A DNA stretch of 64,000 bases from Tropicibacter sp. R16_0 (lineage in GTDB: Bacteria > Pseudomonadota > Alphaproteobacteria > Rhodobacterales > Rhodobacteraceae): NCBI RefSeq assembly GCF_017743935.1, contig NZ_JAGHRE010000006.1:248001-312000 (forward strand), read 5' to 3'. Positions 35,050 to 43,394 of this stretch are shown piece after piece (within the stretch, counting starts at the first letter, position 1; each line of letters starts with the position of its first letter). The notes beneath the pieces were generated by a model, which ran no database searches, had not been told where the DNA came from, and saw only the letters and a program-made list of their open reading frames with translations. Both the position numbers and the translations under genes were made by a program.

Positions 35050-36315
35050 ATGACGGCCCATTTCCACACCCATGTCGCCGATGTGGATCCATTGATCGCA
35101 AAGGCCCTTCACCACGAGAAATCCCGCCAACAGGATCAAATCGAACTGATCGCCTCGGAAAACATTGTCAGCCGCGCGGTTCTGGATGCCTTGGGGCATG
35201 AGATGACGAACAAAACACTCGAAGGGTATCCGGGTAACCGTTTTCATGGGGGCGGCAGGTTCGTCGATGTCGTCGAACAGGCAGCGATAGATCGCGCCAT
35301 ACAGTTGTTTGGGTGCGACTATGCAAATGTGCAACCGCACTCGGGCAGCCAAGCCAATCTGGCTGTTTTCTTTTTGCTGCTGCAGCCGGGTGACAAGGTT
35401 CTTTCATTGGATTTGGCGGCCGGTGGGCATCTCAGCCATGGTTTGAAAGCCAATCTGTCGGGCCGGTGGTTTGAGGCGCATCATTACGGCGTCGATCCAG
35501 AAACCGAGGTCATCGACTATGATGCCTTGCAACGACAAGCGGAAGAGATCAAACCGAAGCTCATTATCGCAGGCGGGTCCGCCTATGCGCGTGAGATCGA
35601 TTTTGCCCGTATGGGGCAGATCGCCAAATCGGTTGGCGCCAGATTCCATGTGGATATGGCCCATATCGCTGGTCTGGTCGCCGGCGGCGTCCACAACAGC
35701 CCGTTTCCCCACGCCGACATCGTGACCTGCACGACAACCAAAACCCTACGTGGTCCTCGTGGGGGGCTGATTTTGACCAACAATGAAGACTGGTTCAAAC
35801 GCCTGCAATCCGCCGTTTTCCCGGGCGTTCAGGGCTCGGTGCACACGCAGGTTCTGGCGGCCAAAGCCATCTGCCTCGGCGAGGCACTATCAGATGAATT
35901 CAAGGTCTACGCAGCACAAGTCAAAGCCAACGCCCAAGTGCTGGCAGAAACCCTTGGAAATCGCGGTATTCGGATCGTTTCTGGTGGTACAGATACGCAT
36001 ATCGTGCTGCTTGATCTAAGCACCAAGGGGCTGACGGGAAAACAAGCCGAGGTGATCTTGGAACAGGCCAACATTACCGCCAACAAAAACGCCATCCCAA
36101 ATGATAGCCCACGCCCACCTGAATGGGTTGGGCTGCGGTTGGGAACAGCGGCCGCGACGACACGGGGGATGAAAACCGCCGAATTCGCGGTGTTGGGGGA
36201 GCTCATCGCGGACTTGATCGAAGCCGATGTTTCCGGAAAACAAGACGATGCGATCGCCAGAAGCAGATCGCGGGTTGAGCAGCTTTGTAAAAGCTTTCCG
36301 GTATACGCTTCGTAG
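35050..36315 (+). CDS. Serine hydroxymethyltransferase paralogue, possibly alpha-methylserine hydroxymethyltransferase
   Basis: 421 residues, full SHMT length, with the PLP lysine K231 in TTTKTLRGPRGG, VDMAHIAGLVA, QPHSGSQAN and the substrate arginine R363 (GLRLGT). Three active-site residues of ordinary SHMT are replaced: E. coli Tyr55 is Thr56 (NKTLEGYPG), Tyr65 is His66 (NRFHGG) and His228 is Thr230. Thr in place of Tyr55 is, as I recall, a feature of alpha-methylserine hydroxymethyltransferases, which transfer hydroxymethyl groups to D-alanine. Serine/glycine interconversion is the alternative. The gene is probably controlled by the divergent LysR protein. Its neighbours are an amino-acid-type ABC importer and the microcompartment cluster. 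Confidence 0.85.
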   Translation: MTAHFHTHVADVDPLIAKALHHEKSRQQDQIELIASENIVSRAVLDALGHEMTNKTLEGYPGNRFHGGGRFVDVVEQAAIDRAIQLFGCDYANVQPHSGSQANLAVFFLLLQPGDKVLSLDLAAGGHLSHGLKANLSGRWFEAHHYGVDPETEVIDYDALQRQAEEIKPKLIIAGGSAYAREIDFARMGQIAKSVGARFHVDMAHIAGLVAGGVHNSPFPHADIVTCTTTKTLRGPRGGLILTNNEDWFKRLQSAVFPGVQGSVHTQVLAAKAICLGEALSDEFKVYAAQVKANAQVLAETLGNRGIRIVSGGTDTHIVLLDLSTKGLTGKQAEVILEQANITANKNAIPNDSPRPPEWVGLRLGTAAATTRGMKTAEFAVLGELIADLIEADVSGKQDDAIARSRSRVEQLCKSFPVYAS

Positions 36316-36347
36316 GTGCGAGCGACAGTTTAACCGCTGTTTACTTT

Positions 36348-36380
36348 ACACCTCGGCGGGTGTTTTCCGGCCGAGGTGTT
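36348..36380 (+). terminator. Intrinsic terminator after the hydroxymethyltransferase gene
   Basis: ACACCTCGGC (36348-36357) pairs perfectly with GCCGAGGTGT (36370-36379) around a 12-base loop, followed by a short T-rich stretch. It starts about 32 bases after the stop and lies between the convergent hydroxymethyltransferase and livF genes. The T-rich side fits the plus strand. Confidence 0.75.
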
Positions 36381-36504
36381 TTACTCTTGATTGGTGTTCC
36401 GGGTAATCAGAGTTCTAAAAAGTACGCCTCCGATCTGAGGCGTGAGGGCCGCGTGTGAGTCACCGCCAGATGGAACCCACTGTTGACTGATCTGCTGCCT
36501 TGGC

Positions 36505-37212
36505 TCAATGACCGCCAAAATATGCGTCCAGCAAACGCTTGTCATTTCGCAGTTCGGCTTCGGTTCCTGATGTCTGCATGCGTCCCGACTCAAGCACGTA
36601 GATCCTGCTCGCCAGAGACAAGGCAAAATTGGCGTTTTGTTCGGTTATCACGACGGTCAGGCCGTATTCCGTATTCAGCTGGCGGATCACCTCTGCGATT
36701 TCCAGACAGATCTTGGGGGCCAGGCCGATTGTCGGCTCGTCGATCAACAGCAGTTCCGGGCTGGTCATCAGGGCACGCCCGAAGGAGACCATCTGCCGTT
36801 CTCCCCCGGACTGGGTCGATGTTTCCTGCCCTTCACGCTCTTTCAATCGTGGGAAAAGCTTGTGAACGATATCCAGGTTGCTCTGAATATCTTCGCGCGC
36901 GGTAAAGGCGCCGACCATCAGGTTGTCGCGCACGGACATGTAGGGAAACAGGTTGAACCGTTCTGGTGCGTACCCGACCCCACTGCGCACAATCTCGGAC
37001 GGGTTTCGGCCAATCAGACTGTGGCCGCGCAAGCGAATGTCGCCCTCGGTCTTGACCAAACCCATGATGCTGTCCAGCAACGTCGACTTACCGGCCCCGT
37101 TTGGGCCAACCACGGCAACAATTTCCCCTGGTTGAACAGTGATCGAGATATCGGTCAGCGCTTGCGCTTTGCCATAAAAGGCCGACAGGTTTTCGATTTC
37201 GAGAAATGACAT
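36505..37212 (-). CDS. livF: Branched-chain-type ABC transporter ATP-binding protein LivF
   Basis: 235 residues with Walker A GPNGAGKST, signature SGGERQM, Walker B LLLIDEP and an H-loop in which the usual histidine is glutamine (VVITEQNANFAL), which is normal for LivF. It overlaps livG by one base. It powers a HAAT-family importer with LivG, LivH, LivM and the binding protein. The operon reads toward the hydroxymethyltransferase terminator from the promoter in front of the binding-protein gene. Confidence 0.92.
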   Translation of the reverse strand: MSFLEIENLSAFYGKAQALTDISITVQPGEIVAVVGPNGAGKSTLLDSIMGLVKTEGDIRLRGHSLIGRNPSEIVRSGVGYAPERFNLFPYMSVRDNLMVGAFTAREDIQSNLDIVHKLFPRLKEREGQETSTQSGGERQMVSFGRALMTSPELLLIDEPTIGLAPKICLEIAEVIRQLNTEYGLTVVITEQNANFALSLASRIYVLESGRMQTSGTEAELRNDKRLLDAYFGGH

Positions 37213-37943
37213 CAGGCGCTCCCCAAGTATGACGCCTGCACGGCCTTGTCGTTCATGACTTCGCTGAACGTGCCCTCGGCGATCATGGTGCCGCGTTCGA
37301 TGGCGATGGCCCGATCGACCAGCGGTTCGAGCGCCGGCAAATCATGGCTCACAATGAGGAAAGTCATACCGTCCTTGCGCATGGATTGAATGAGATCGGA
37401 GATTTGCGCAATTTCCCCCACGGTCAGACCGGCAAACACCTCATCCAGCAGCATCACGCGCGGCGCGGTGGCCATGGTGCGGGCCATTTCAAGCTTGCGC
37501 AGATCCCCCATGGCCAACTCGGACGGGAGCCGTTCCAGATCGGCCTCGGCAAAACCCACACTCAGCGCCAGTTCGCGTTCCCGATCCGTGTCAGGGGGCG
37601 AAACGATCATACGCCAGATGTTGTCCGGCATCAGACCCACGCGGATGTTCTCGGCCACGTTCATATCACCAAAGGGCCGTGGGATTTGATAGGTCCGGCT
37701 GACACCGGCGCGGATGCGCTGAGGCGTGGACTGTGCCGAAATTTCCTGTCCGAAGAGTTTGATCGTTCCGCTGTTCTGACGCAGCTCACCCATGATCTGG
37801 CTGAAGACGGTGGTCTTTCCGGCCCCGTTGGGGCCAATCAGACCCAGCGACTCGCCTTCTTTGAGGGAAAAGGACAGGTCATTCGTAGCCACCAGCCCAC
37901 CAAATCGTTTGACCAGGCCGGAGATTTCAAGCGCTGCGGTCAT
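37212..37943 (-). CDS. livG: Branched-chain-type ABC transporter ATP-binding protein LivG
   Basis: 243 residues from the ATG overlapping the livM stop (ATGA); the open frame extends further upstream, but that part is livM sequence in another frame. It has Walker A GPNGAGKTT, ..RTYQIPRPFGDMNVAEN.., a signature replaced by LAMGDLRKLEMAR, Walker B VMLLDEV and an SHD H-loop. The signature loop (LAMGDLRK) is the variation usual in LivG proteins. It is the second ATPase of the importer. Confidence 0.9.
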   Translation of the reverse strand: MTAALEISGLVKRFGGLVATNDLSFSLKEGESLGLIGPNGAGKTTVFSQIMGELRQNSGTIKLFGQEISAQSTPQRIRAGVSRTYQIPRPFGDMNVAENIRVGLMPDNIWRMIVSPPDTDRERELALSVGFAEADLERLPSELAMGDLRKLEMARTMATAPRVMLLDEVFAGLTVGEIAQISDLIQSMRKDGMTFLIVSHDLPALEPLVDRAIAIERGTMIAEGTFSEVMNDKAVQASYLGSA

Positions 37944-38887
37944 GCCACACCCCCTTTCCGCAGCCTGAGAACGCCGGTTCTCACCAGTTCGACAAGGCCC
38001 TTGGGCTGATACATGTAAAGGAGCAGTGCAATTGCGCCGTAGACAAAGTACCGCTCGGCCCCCGGCAGGACCGGGCGCAGGTATTCCAGAAGAAACGTCA
38101 TGAAGAAGGCACCGATCATCGGGCCGACAATGGTCGACGTACCGCCCAACAGGGCCGCAACGATGATGGTGAACAGGAAATTGATGTCGAACAGCGCCCG
38201 AGGGGCCAGAGAGCCAAGGTAGTGGACATAGAACGCGCCACCCAACCCGGCGATGAAAGCACTGGTCAGAAAGGCAAAAGCCTTGAGCCGCGTGCTGCTT
38301 AGCCCTGAGCCCCGCACGCTTTCTTCGTTCATTCCTATGGCGGCCAAAGCAGTTCCCAGCCGGGTTTTCATCAGCAACCACATGCTGACGGCAACGCTGA
38401 GCATCAGGGCTGTTGACAGGTAATACCCATTTGCGGCCCCCCGGGTCAGGGTCTGGATGCCGGACATGCCACGCGTGCCGCCGGTCAGGTCAGGGCGGAT
38501 GACCTGCACCAGCTGATAGAGCAGCTCCATGAACGCCAGCGTGACCAGCGCGAAATAGCTGCCGCGAATGCGCAGTGCAGGCAACAGAACCAGAAGACCC
38601 GCGATCATGGTGCACACAACTGCGATGGGGATCGAGATTTCGACCGGAACGTCGAACCGTTTGGTCAGGATGGCCGTAGTGTAGGCCCCGATGCCGATCA
38701 GAAAGGGATGGCCAAAGCTGACATACCCGGTTCGACCCGACAGAACGTCCCAGCTGATGGCAAAGATGGCAAGATAATTGGCAAAGATCATCGTGCGCAT
38801 GGTGCCGTTGGACACCACTTGCGGCAGTAGGAACATGCCCACGATCAGGCCGCCCCAGAGGACAAAGTGAAACCAGCGCAGGCCCAT
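37940..38887 (-). CDS. livM: Branched-chain-type ABC transporter permease LivM
   Basis: 315 residues from ATG 38887, chosen because a strong GAGGAG ribosome binding site lies eight bases upstream and because it clears the livH stop. A longer frame from 38908 would overlap livH by 20 bases. It has about eight to ten hydrophobic segments and the family loop GLSSTRLKAFAFLTSAFIAGLGGA. It is the membrane half of the importer, paired with LivH. Confidence 0.9.
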   Translation of the reverse strand: MGLRWFHFVLWGGLIVGMFLLPQVVSNGTMRTMIFANYLAIFAISWDVLSGRTGYVSFGHPFLIGIGAYTTAILTKRFDVPVEISIPIAVVCTMIAGLLVLLPALRIRGSYFALVTLAFMELLYQLVQVIRPDLTGGTRGMSGIQTLTRGAANGYYLSTALMLSVAVSMWLLMKTRLGTALAAIGMNEESVRGSGLSSTRLKAFAFLTSAFIAGLGGAFYVHYLGSLAPRALFDINFLFTIIVAALLGGTSTIVGPMIGAFFMTFLLEYLRPVLPGAERYFVYGAIALLLYMYQPKGLVELVRTGVLRLRKGGVA

Positions 38888-38888
38888 A

Positions 38889-39740
38889 TTATAACTCCTC
38901 GCGGCCAAAGAGGCCTTGGGGCCGTGTCACCAGCACGCCGATGATCAACAGCATGGTGAAAACCCCCCGCAATTCAGGGGCCAGCGTTGCAACCACGATG
39001 ACCTCGAGAAACCCGATGATATGTGCGACCACCAGAGTACCAATGATCGAGCCGATCCCACCCACGATCACAACGGCAACCGAGATGATCAAAGGGGCCA
39101 CCCACATTGATGGAGAGAGCTGTGTGTAGCTGGCAAAGAACACGCCGCCAAGCGCCCCCAAAGCCCCCGAGATGCCCCAGGTGATCAGGTTGATTCGATC
39201 GGGATCTATCCCGGAGATTGCTGCGCCTTTGGCATCCATCGACACCGCTTGCATTGCCCGACCGGTGTGGGTCAGCCGGACAAATGCGTAAAGACCCAGC
39301 AAGATGGCCCAACTGATCATGGTGGCAATCAGGATGTTGTAGGTCACAGAAGCTCCGGCGACGTTGATCACCCCCGGTACAATCGGCAGCAGGATCTTGC
39401 TGCTGTCGCCAAAGACCAGAACAATGCCTGCTTGGATCACAACTGCCAGGATCAGAGTTGAGATTTCGACTGCCACGTGATCGCCTTTGAGCGTCTTGAC
39501 GATCAGGCGGTATTTCAGAATGCCCATCATCACGCCCAAGGCCGCGGCCACCACGACGCCCATCAACTTGGGCATCCCCAGTGTTTGCGACACCCAAAAG
39601 TAGATGTAACCGCCGACCATAAGGTATGCGCCATAGGCCAGGTTCAGGACACGCCCGATGCTGAAGATCAGCGTAAAGCCCATTGCGATGAGCGCATAGA
39701 GACCGCTGAGCAAAAGCCCCTGAATCAAGATCTGCAACAT
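38889..39740 (-). CDS. livH: Branched-chain-type ABC transporter permease LivH
   Basis: 283 residues with seven to eight membrane segments. It starts MLQILIQGLLLSGLYALIAMGFTLIFSIGRVLNLAYG, the classic LivH opening. The G-I-D-P..INLITWGISGALGALGGV loop is the ATPase-coupling region. It forms the permease pair with LivM. It lies 65 bases after the binding-protein gene. Confidence 0.92.
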   Translation of the reverse strand: MLQILIQGLLLSGLYALIAMGFTLIFSIGRVLNLAYGAYLMVGGYIYFWVSQTLGMPKLMGVVVAAALGVMMGILKYRLIVKTLKGDHVAVEISTLILAVVIQAGIVLVFGDSSKILLPIVPGVINVAGASVTYNILIATMISWAILLGLYAFVRLTHTGRAMQAVSMDAKGAAISGIDPDRINLITWGISGALGALGGVFFASYTQLSPSMWVAPLIISVAVVIVGGIGSIIGTLVVAHIIGFLEVIVVATLAPELRGVFTMLLIIGVLVTRPQGLFGREEL

Positions 39741-39805
39741 GATGGGTTTCCTTGTTGCGGGCGCGCGTCACAGCGCGCCCGGTTCAAGCTATTGATGCGA
39801 CTTGG

Positions 39806-41086
39806 TTATTTCTTGACCCAGCTGGGTACCGTGAAATCGCCCGTTGCGTATTTCTCGGGGTACACCACAGCGGCGGTACCATCCTCGTACCACTGGACCA
39901 CAACCATGGACGGGGCCGCGTCATCAAACGGTTCGGACAGGTCAAAGCGGATGTTATGCGGATATGTTCGGCCTGTGACGGGTTCAACTTCGTCATCGCC
40001 CCAGAAGGCATAGCGCAGCCACAGCTGCCCATCCAGCTCCAGAACCAGGTCCTGCTTTTTCATCGCTGCGGCCCAACCTTCGACATTGTCGAAACCACCG
40101 GCCTCTTCAGCTGCGGCCATGGCCTGTTTCAGACCGTGATAGGCGTTGAAGCCGTTGAAGTGGGGCAGCAGCGGGCGGCTATCATACTTGGCCTGATACG
40201 TGTCGACAAAGGTCTGACTTGCCGGATCCAGCCGGAAACCAACAGACGGGATCGGGGACAGGGTCGAAATACCCCCTCCGGCACCGCCAGTGTCTTCCCA
40301 GTATTCCATACCAAGCGCGGATACGTTCACGCCGGTCATCGCCATTGGTACTTGCAGTTTCACATATTGCGATGAGACCACTTGCGAGTTCACCGACGAG
40401 ACCTGATAGATGAAATCGGCCCCCGTGTCCTGCGCTCGGCTGAAGATCGGTGCGAAATCAACGGTCGCCACGTCGTATGTGATGATTTCCTTCACCTCGA
40501 TCCCGGCAACAGGCGCCAAGGCTTCGGTCACCAGTCCGGTGATCGCCTCACCAAAGGCGGTGTCTTCGGCCAGGATGACCACGGAATCCCAGCCCATCTT
40601 TCCCTTCAGAACATCCGCGCCAAAGTTGATGTAGAGCGTGGCCAAAGCCTCATCCGAGGCGATGTTCATGAAATAGGGCGCCATGCTTTCGGGATCTTCG
40701 ATCACCATGTCGATGATGCCGATGTAAGATGTCCAGGTGTCCAGCGTCGGGATGCGGTACTCCTGCATTCGGGGCAACCAGCCCAGAGACACATCGTCAA
40801 TCGAGCCCGAGATGATGAAATCGACCTCTTCGGTTTCGGCCAGGTATTCATAGGCGCGTACGCCTTCGGTCGGGTCCTGTCCGGTGTCTGCTGAAACCAG
40901 CGTAATCTGTTCACCCATCACGCCGCCATTGGCGTTGAGTTCTTCGATCGCGATTTCTGCCCCGCGCAGGGTCGACAGGCCGGTATCCGAAGATAGCGAT
41001 CCAATAAATCCAACCTTTATCTCTGCTGCGGCCGCCGAGGCCATGAGCGCGAGGCATGTCCCGCTGAGTAGCGCTGTCTTGATCAT
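39806..41086 (-). CDS. ABC transporter substrate-binding protein, branched-chain/amide type
   Basis: 426 residues from the ATG at 41086, which begins a clear Sec signal (MIKTALLSGTCLALMASAAAA). The mature protein is a type I periplasmic binding fold (IKVGFIGSLSSDTGLSTLRGAEIAIEELN). The ligand may be an amino acid, a short amide or an amine. Its promoter region contains a copy of the GntR-type operator, which links uptake to the microcompartment regulon, so the ligand is plausibly the substrate of that pathway. Confidence 0.9.
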   Translation of the reverse strand: MIKTALLSGTCLALMASAAAAEIKVGFIGSLSSDTGLSTLRGAEIAIEELNANGGVMGEQITLVSADTGQDPTEGVRAYEYLAETEEVDFIISGSIDDVSLGWLPRMQEYRIPTLDTWTSYIGIIDMVIEDPESMAPYFMNIASDEALATLYINFGADVLKGKMGWDSVVILAEDTAFGEAITGLVTEALAPVAGIEVKEIITYDVATVDFAPIFSRAQDTGADFIYQVSSVNSQVVSSQYVKLQVPMAMTGVNVSALGMEYWEDTGGAGGGISTLSPIPSVGFRLDPASQTFVDTYQAKYDSRPLLPHFNGFNAYHGLKQAMAAAEEAGGFDNVEGWAAAMKKQDLVLELDGQLWLRYAFWGDDEVEPVTGRTYPHNIRFDLSEPFDDAAPSMVVVQWYEDGTAAVVYPEKYATGDFTVPSWVKK

Positions 41087-41117
41087 CACATTAGCTCCCT
41101 GTGTCTCATTATGCCTT

Positions 41118-41143
41118 TCTTGTATTCTGTATACAGTACACAA
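41118..41143. promoter_or_regulatory. GntR-type operator, copy A (binding-protein promoter)
   Basis: A near-palindrome of 26 bp with the core GTATTCTGTATACAGTAC and outer arms CTTGT/ACAAG. It lies 32-57 bases before the importer binding-protein gene. It shares the CTGTATACAG core with sites near 47930 and 53340, and a variant lies near 49495. Confidence 0.8.
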
Positions 41144-41182
41144 GAAGGTGGTTCGATCAAATCCTTTCTTGAAAACTCATGT

Positions 41183-41593
41183 TCAGAAACCGCTGATTTT
41201 GCCGTTTTGGTCGTGGATTACTGCGTCCACATCGATTTCAACCACCAAACCCGGCTGGGTCAGGCCCGCCTCAACTGCGGTCAGGACGGGATCGATCCCT
41301 TTGAACACCTCACCATGGGCCTGCGCAAATGCGCCCGCCTGGGACAAATCGGTCAGATAAGCGCGCACGCGGCCCACATGGCGCATTTCTGCTCCGACCT
41401 CACCTAGTGCTTCGTTGATGCGAGATAGGATGTAGCGGGTCTGTGCCCCAACATCCCCTGGTGCATGGATCCGGCCTGAGGGTTCGATTGCGGTGGTTCC
41501 GGCAACCCAAACAAAAGGGCCGATGCGTTTGGCGCGAGAGTATGAGGCAACCTCTTCGAACCGCCCACCGGACTTCCACGTGCGCAGGGTCAC
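41183..41593 (-). CDS. RidA/YjgF-family protein lacking the catalytic arginine
   Basis: 136 residues of the Rid fold. Where RidA has P-A-R-S/T-x-V-E (Arg105, needed for imine hydrolysis), this protein has PVLTAVEAG, with leucine in the arginine position. It therefore probably belongs to a non-RidA Rid subgroup without 2-aminoacrylate deaminase activity. Its start overlaps the malate-dehydrogenase-like gene stop (ATGA), and it is the last gene of the microcompartment operon. Rid proteins in such operons often act on or bind reactive imines and enamines, which would fit an amine pathway. Confidence 0.85.
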   Translation of the reverse strand: MTLRTWKSGGRFEEVASYSRAKRIGPFVWVAGTTAIEPSGRIHAPGDVGAQTRYILSRINEALGEVGAEMRHVGRVRAYLTDLSQAGAFAQAHGEVFKGIDPVLTAVEAGLTQPGLVVEIDVDAVIHDQNGKISGF

Positions 41594-42771
41594 AGGCCCA
41601 GCCTTTCGCGGATCGCCTCGGCCGCGGTCTGCAGGGCCACTTGCTCTGTTTGTGTCAGCCGCAGCTCTTCAACTTCGACCAGACCGCCCGCCCCCAGATG
41701 GGCCGGCACGCCCAGAACAACACCCTCAATTCCGTATTCTCCCCGCAACATGACCGACACCGGAACCGGCCCGGAGCGCGCGCCCCGAATGTGATCGATC
41801 AACTCGATCGAGGCATGGGCCGGGGCGATGGTCGCCGAGCCCGATTTCTTGAGCGCGACCACCTGACCGCCGCCGGTGATCGCGTCTTTGACGCAGGCCT
41901 CGATCTGCTCAGATGATAAGAACACATCCAGTGGGCGCCCTTTGATACGGGCGCGGCTGGGGATTGGGGCCATCTCATCACCATGGCTTCCAAGGGTGAA
42001 GGCCTCGACATCCGCAGGTGTCACGTTTGCGGCCATGGCAAGCGCATTCCGAAACCGGCTGCTGTCAAGCGTTCCGGCCATGCCCAGAACCTGCTCACGT
42101 GGGAATCCAGTTGCCCGCAGCATCTCGACCGTCATCTCGTCCAGCGGATTGGTCACAACGATCACAATGGCATTCGGCGCGGCAGATCGGATCGCTTCAG
42201 CAGCCTGCCGAATGACACGGGCGTTGACGTCGATCAGATCCGCGCGGGTCATCCCCGGTCTGCGGGCCCGTCCGGCAGTGACGACAACCACCTCGGCTCC
42301 GGCCACCAACTCCATCGTCTCGCCCCCGACACATCGCGCGCGCGCGCCGGTGATCCCGGATGTGTGGTTGAGGTCCAGTGCTGTCGCAGCGGCCAGACCT
42401 GGAGTGATGTCGATCAGTGCAATCTCATCCGCAATATCCGCCATCGCTGCCAGATGCGCGACATTGCCGCCAACGCCCCCTGCGCCGACCAGCGCCAGCT
42501 TACCAAGTCTGCGTGCCTTGCGGGGCGCGCGTGATGGTGCGACCCATTTGGGCGACCGACGATACAACACCCGGCGCATCGAAACCGCGCCGTCCGTGCG
42601 CGGTGCCTGCGGGCGTTCAAGCGGGCCGTCGACCAGAGCGATGCCAACCCGTTCTGCCGTTTCGCGAGCCAAGGCCGTCACGATGTCGCCCGGCAGGACC
42701 TCGAACACGATCCTGCCGCGACGGCGGGCATCCTCGACCGCGTCCGAGCCTATGACACGCGGCGCAGCCAT
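41590..42771 (-). CDS. Malate/lactate dehydrogenase-like enzyme with a microcompartment-type N-terminal segment
   Basis: 393 residues from the ATG that shares one base with the BMC-T stop (TGATG); the frame is open further upstream. Residues 1-50 contain VTALARETAERVGIAL, a short segment resembling EutT-type and other BMC-associated N-termini. About 90 residues in, the NAD-binding LALVGAGGVGGNVA begins an LDH/MDH fold with R-R-P-G-M-T-R (arginine at the malate-specific position 102), the catalytic pair in TLDSSRF and GSHGDEM. It probably oxidises or reduces a 2-hydroxy/2-keto acid, perhaps recycling NADH inside the shell. The extension could direct encapsulation. Confidence 0.85.
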   Translation of the reverse strand: MAAPRVIGSDAVEDARRRGRIVFEVLPGDIVTALARETAERVGIALVDGPLERPQAPRTDGAVSMRRVLYRRSPKWVAPSRAPRKARRLGKLALVGAGGVGGNVAHLAAMADIADEIALIDITPGLAAATALDLNHTSGITGARARCVGGETMELVAGAEVVVVTAGRARRPGMTRADLIDVNARVIRQAAEAIRSAAPNAIVIVVTNPLDEMTVEMLRATGFPREQVLGMAGTLDSSRFRNALAMAANVTPADVEAFTLGSHGDEMAPIPSRARIKGRPLDVFLSSEQIEACVKDAITGGGQVVALKKSGSATIAPAHASIELIDHIRGARSGPVPVSVMLRGEYGIEGVVLGVPAHLGAGGLVEVEELRLTQTEQVALQTAAEAIRERLGL

Positions 42772-43394
42772 CAGGCGTCTTGCCCATCCACAGCTTCGAT
42801 GGCCTGGGTTGCAGCCTCGACAGCGGTTTTGACAGAATTTTCCGATCCCGAAATGAACAGTCGGCCGAACCGTCCCACGGCGCGCACTTCGACAATGTCG
42901 ATTTCGGCGGCTTTCTCGGCCTCGTTTGCGGCAATCGAGATATAGGCCGCAGGCGCACACTCTACGATACCCAGTGTCTGCCCTGGCACGATCAGCGCGC
43001 CCTTGCGCCATTTGTTCAACAGTTGCGCCTGATAGGGTTCGACGCTGGTAATAATCTGGGTCGAGGTGATGGACGGCTTCAAACGGTCCGACATCGAAGC
43101 GCCCAGTTCAGCGAGCATCGCATCCCGAGCGGCAGACACCTCGGCGTTTGACGGCGAGCGCAGGATGAAAAACCCGAACTCGCGTTCCACCATTTGTGTC
43201 GTCGCCTCGACCGAAGAGGCCTTGAGCGCCCGGTCAATCAGTGAAAACACCCCGTTGCCTGGGGCAAACTCTCCGATCAGAACAGTATCGCCTGACAAGG
43301 GAACCGACCCTTGCACCGTTGCGCCATTGTAGGCCGCAAATTTGGGTTGCAGGTTGTCGATCTGCATCAGCGCCCGGATGGTAATCTCGCTCAT
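42771..43394 (-). CDS. BMC-T (tandem-domain) microcompartment shell protein
   Basis: 207 residues with two BMC domains, about 5-95 (PLSGDTVLIGEFAPGNGVFSLIDRALKAS) and 112-200 (GQTLGIVECAPAAYISIAANEAEKAA...GRFGRLFISGS). Tandem BMC proteins form pseudohexameric trimers in the shell and often carry a gated pore for larger molecules. It overlaps the aldehyde dehydrogenase gene by four bases. With one BMC-H and one BMC-P gene in the same operon, the shell set is minimal but complete. Confidence 0.9.
   Translation of the reverse strand: MSEITIRALMQIDNLQPKFAAYNGATVQGSVPLSGDTVLIGEFAPGNGVFSLIDRALKASSVEATTQMVEREFGFFILRSPSNAEVSAARDAMLAELGASMSDRLKPSITSTQIITSVEPYQAQLLNKWRKGALIVPGQTLGIVECAPAAYISIAANEAEKAAEIDIVEVRAVGRFGRLFISGSENSVKTAVEAATQAIEAVDGQDA

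Noticed and set aside
38888-38908. Longer livM start overlapping livH by 20 bases
   Set aside because: A GAGGAG site correctly spaced for ATG 38887 supports the shorter protein.
42772-43011. N-terminal extension of the malate-dehydrogenase-like frame
   Set aside because: It overlaps the BMC-T coding sequence in another frame and has arginine/cysteine-rich nonsense composition. ATG at 42771 couples to the BMC-T stop.
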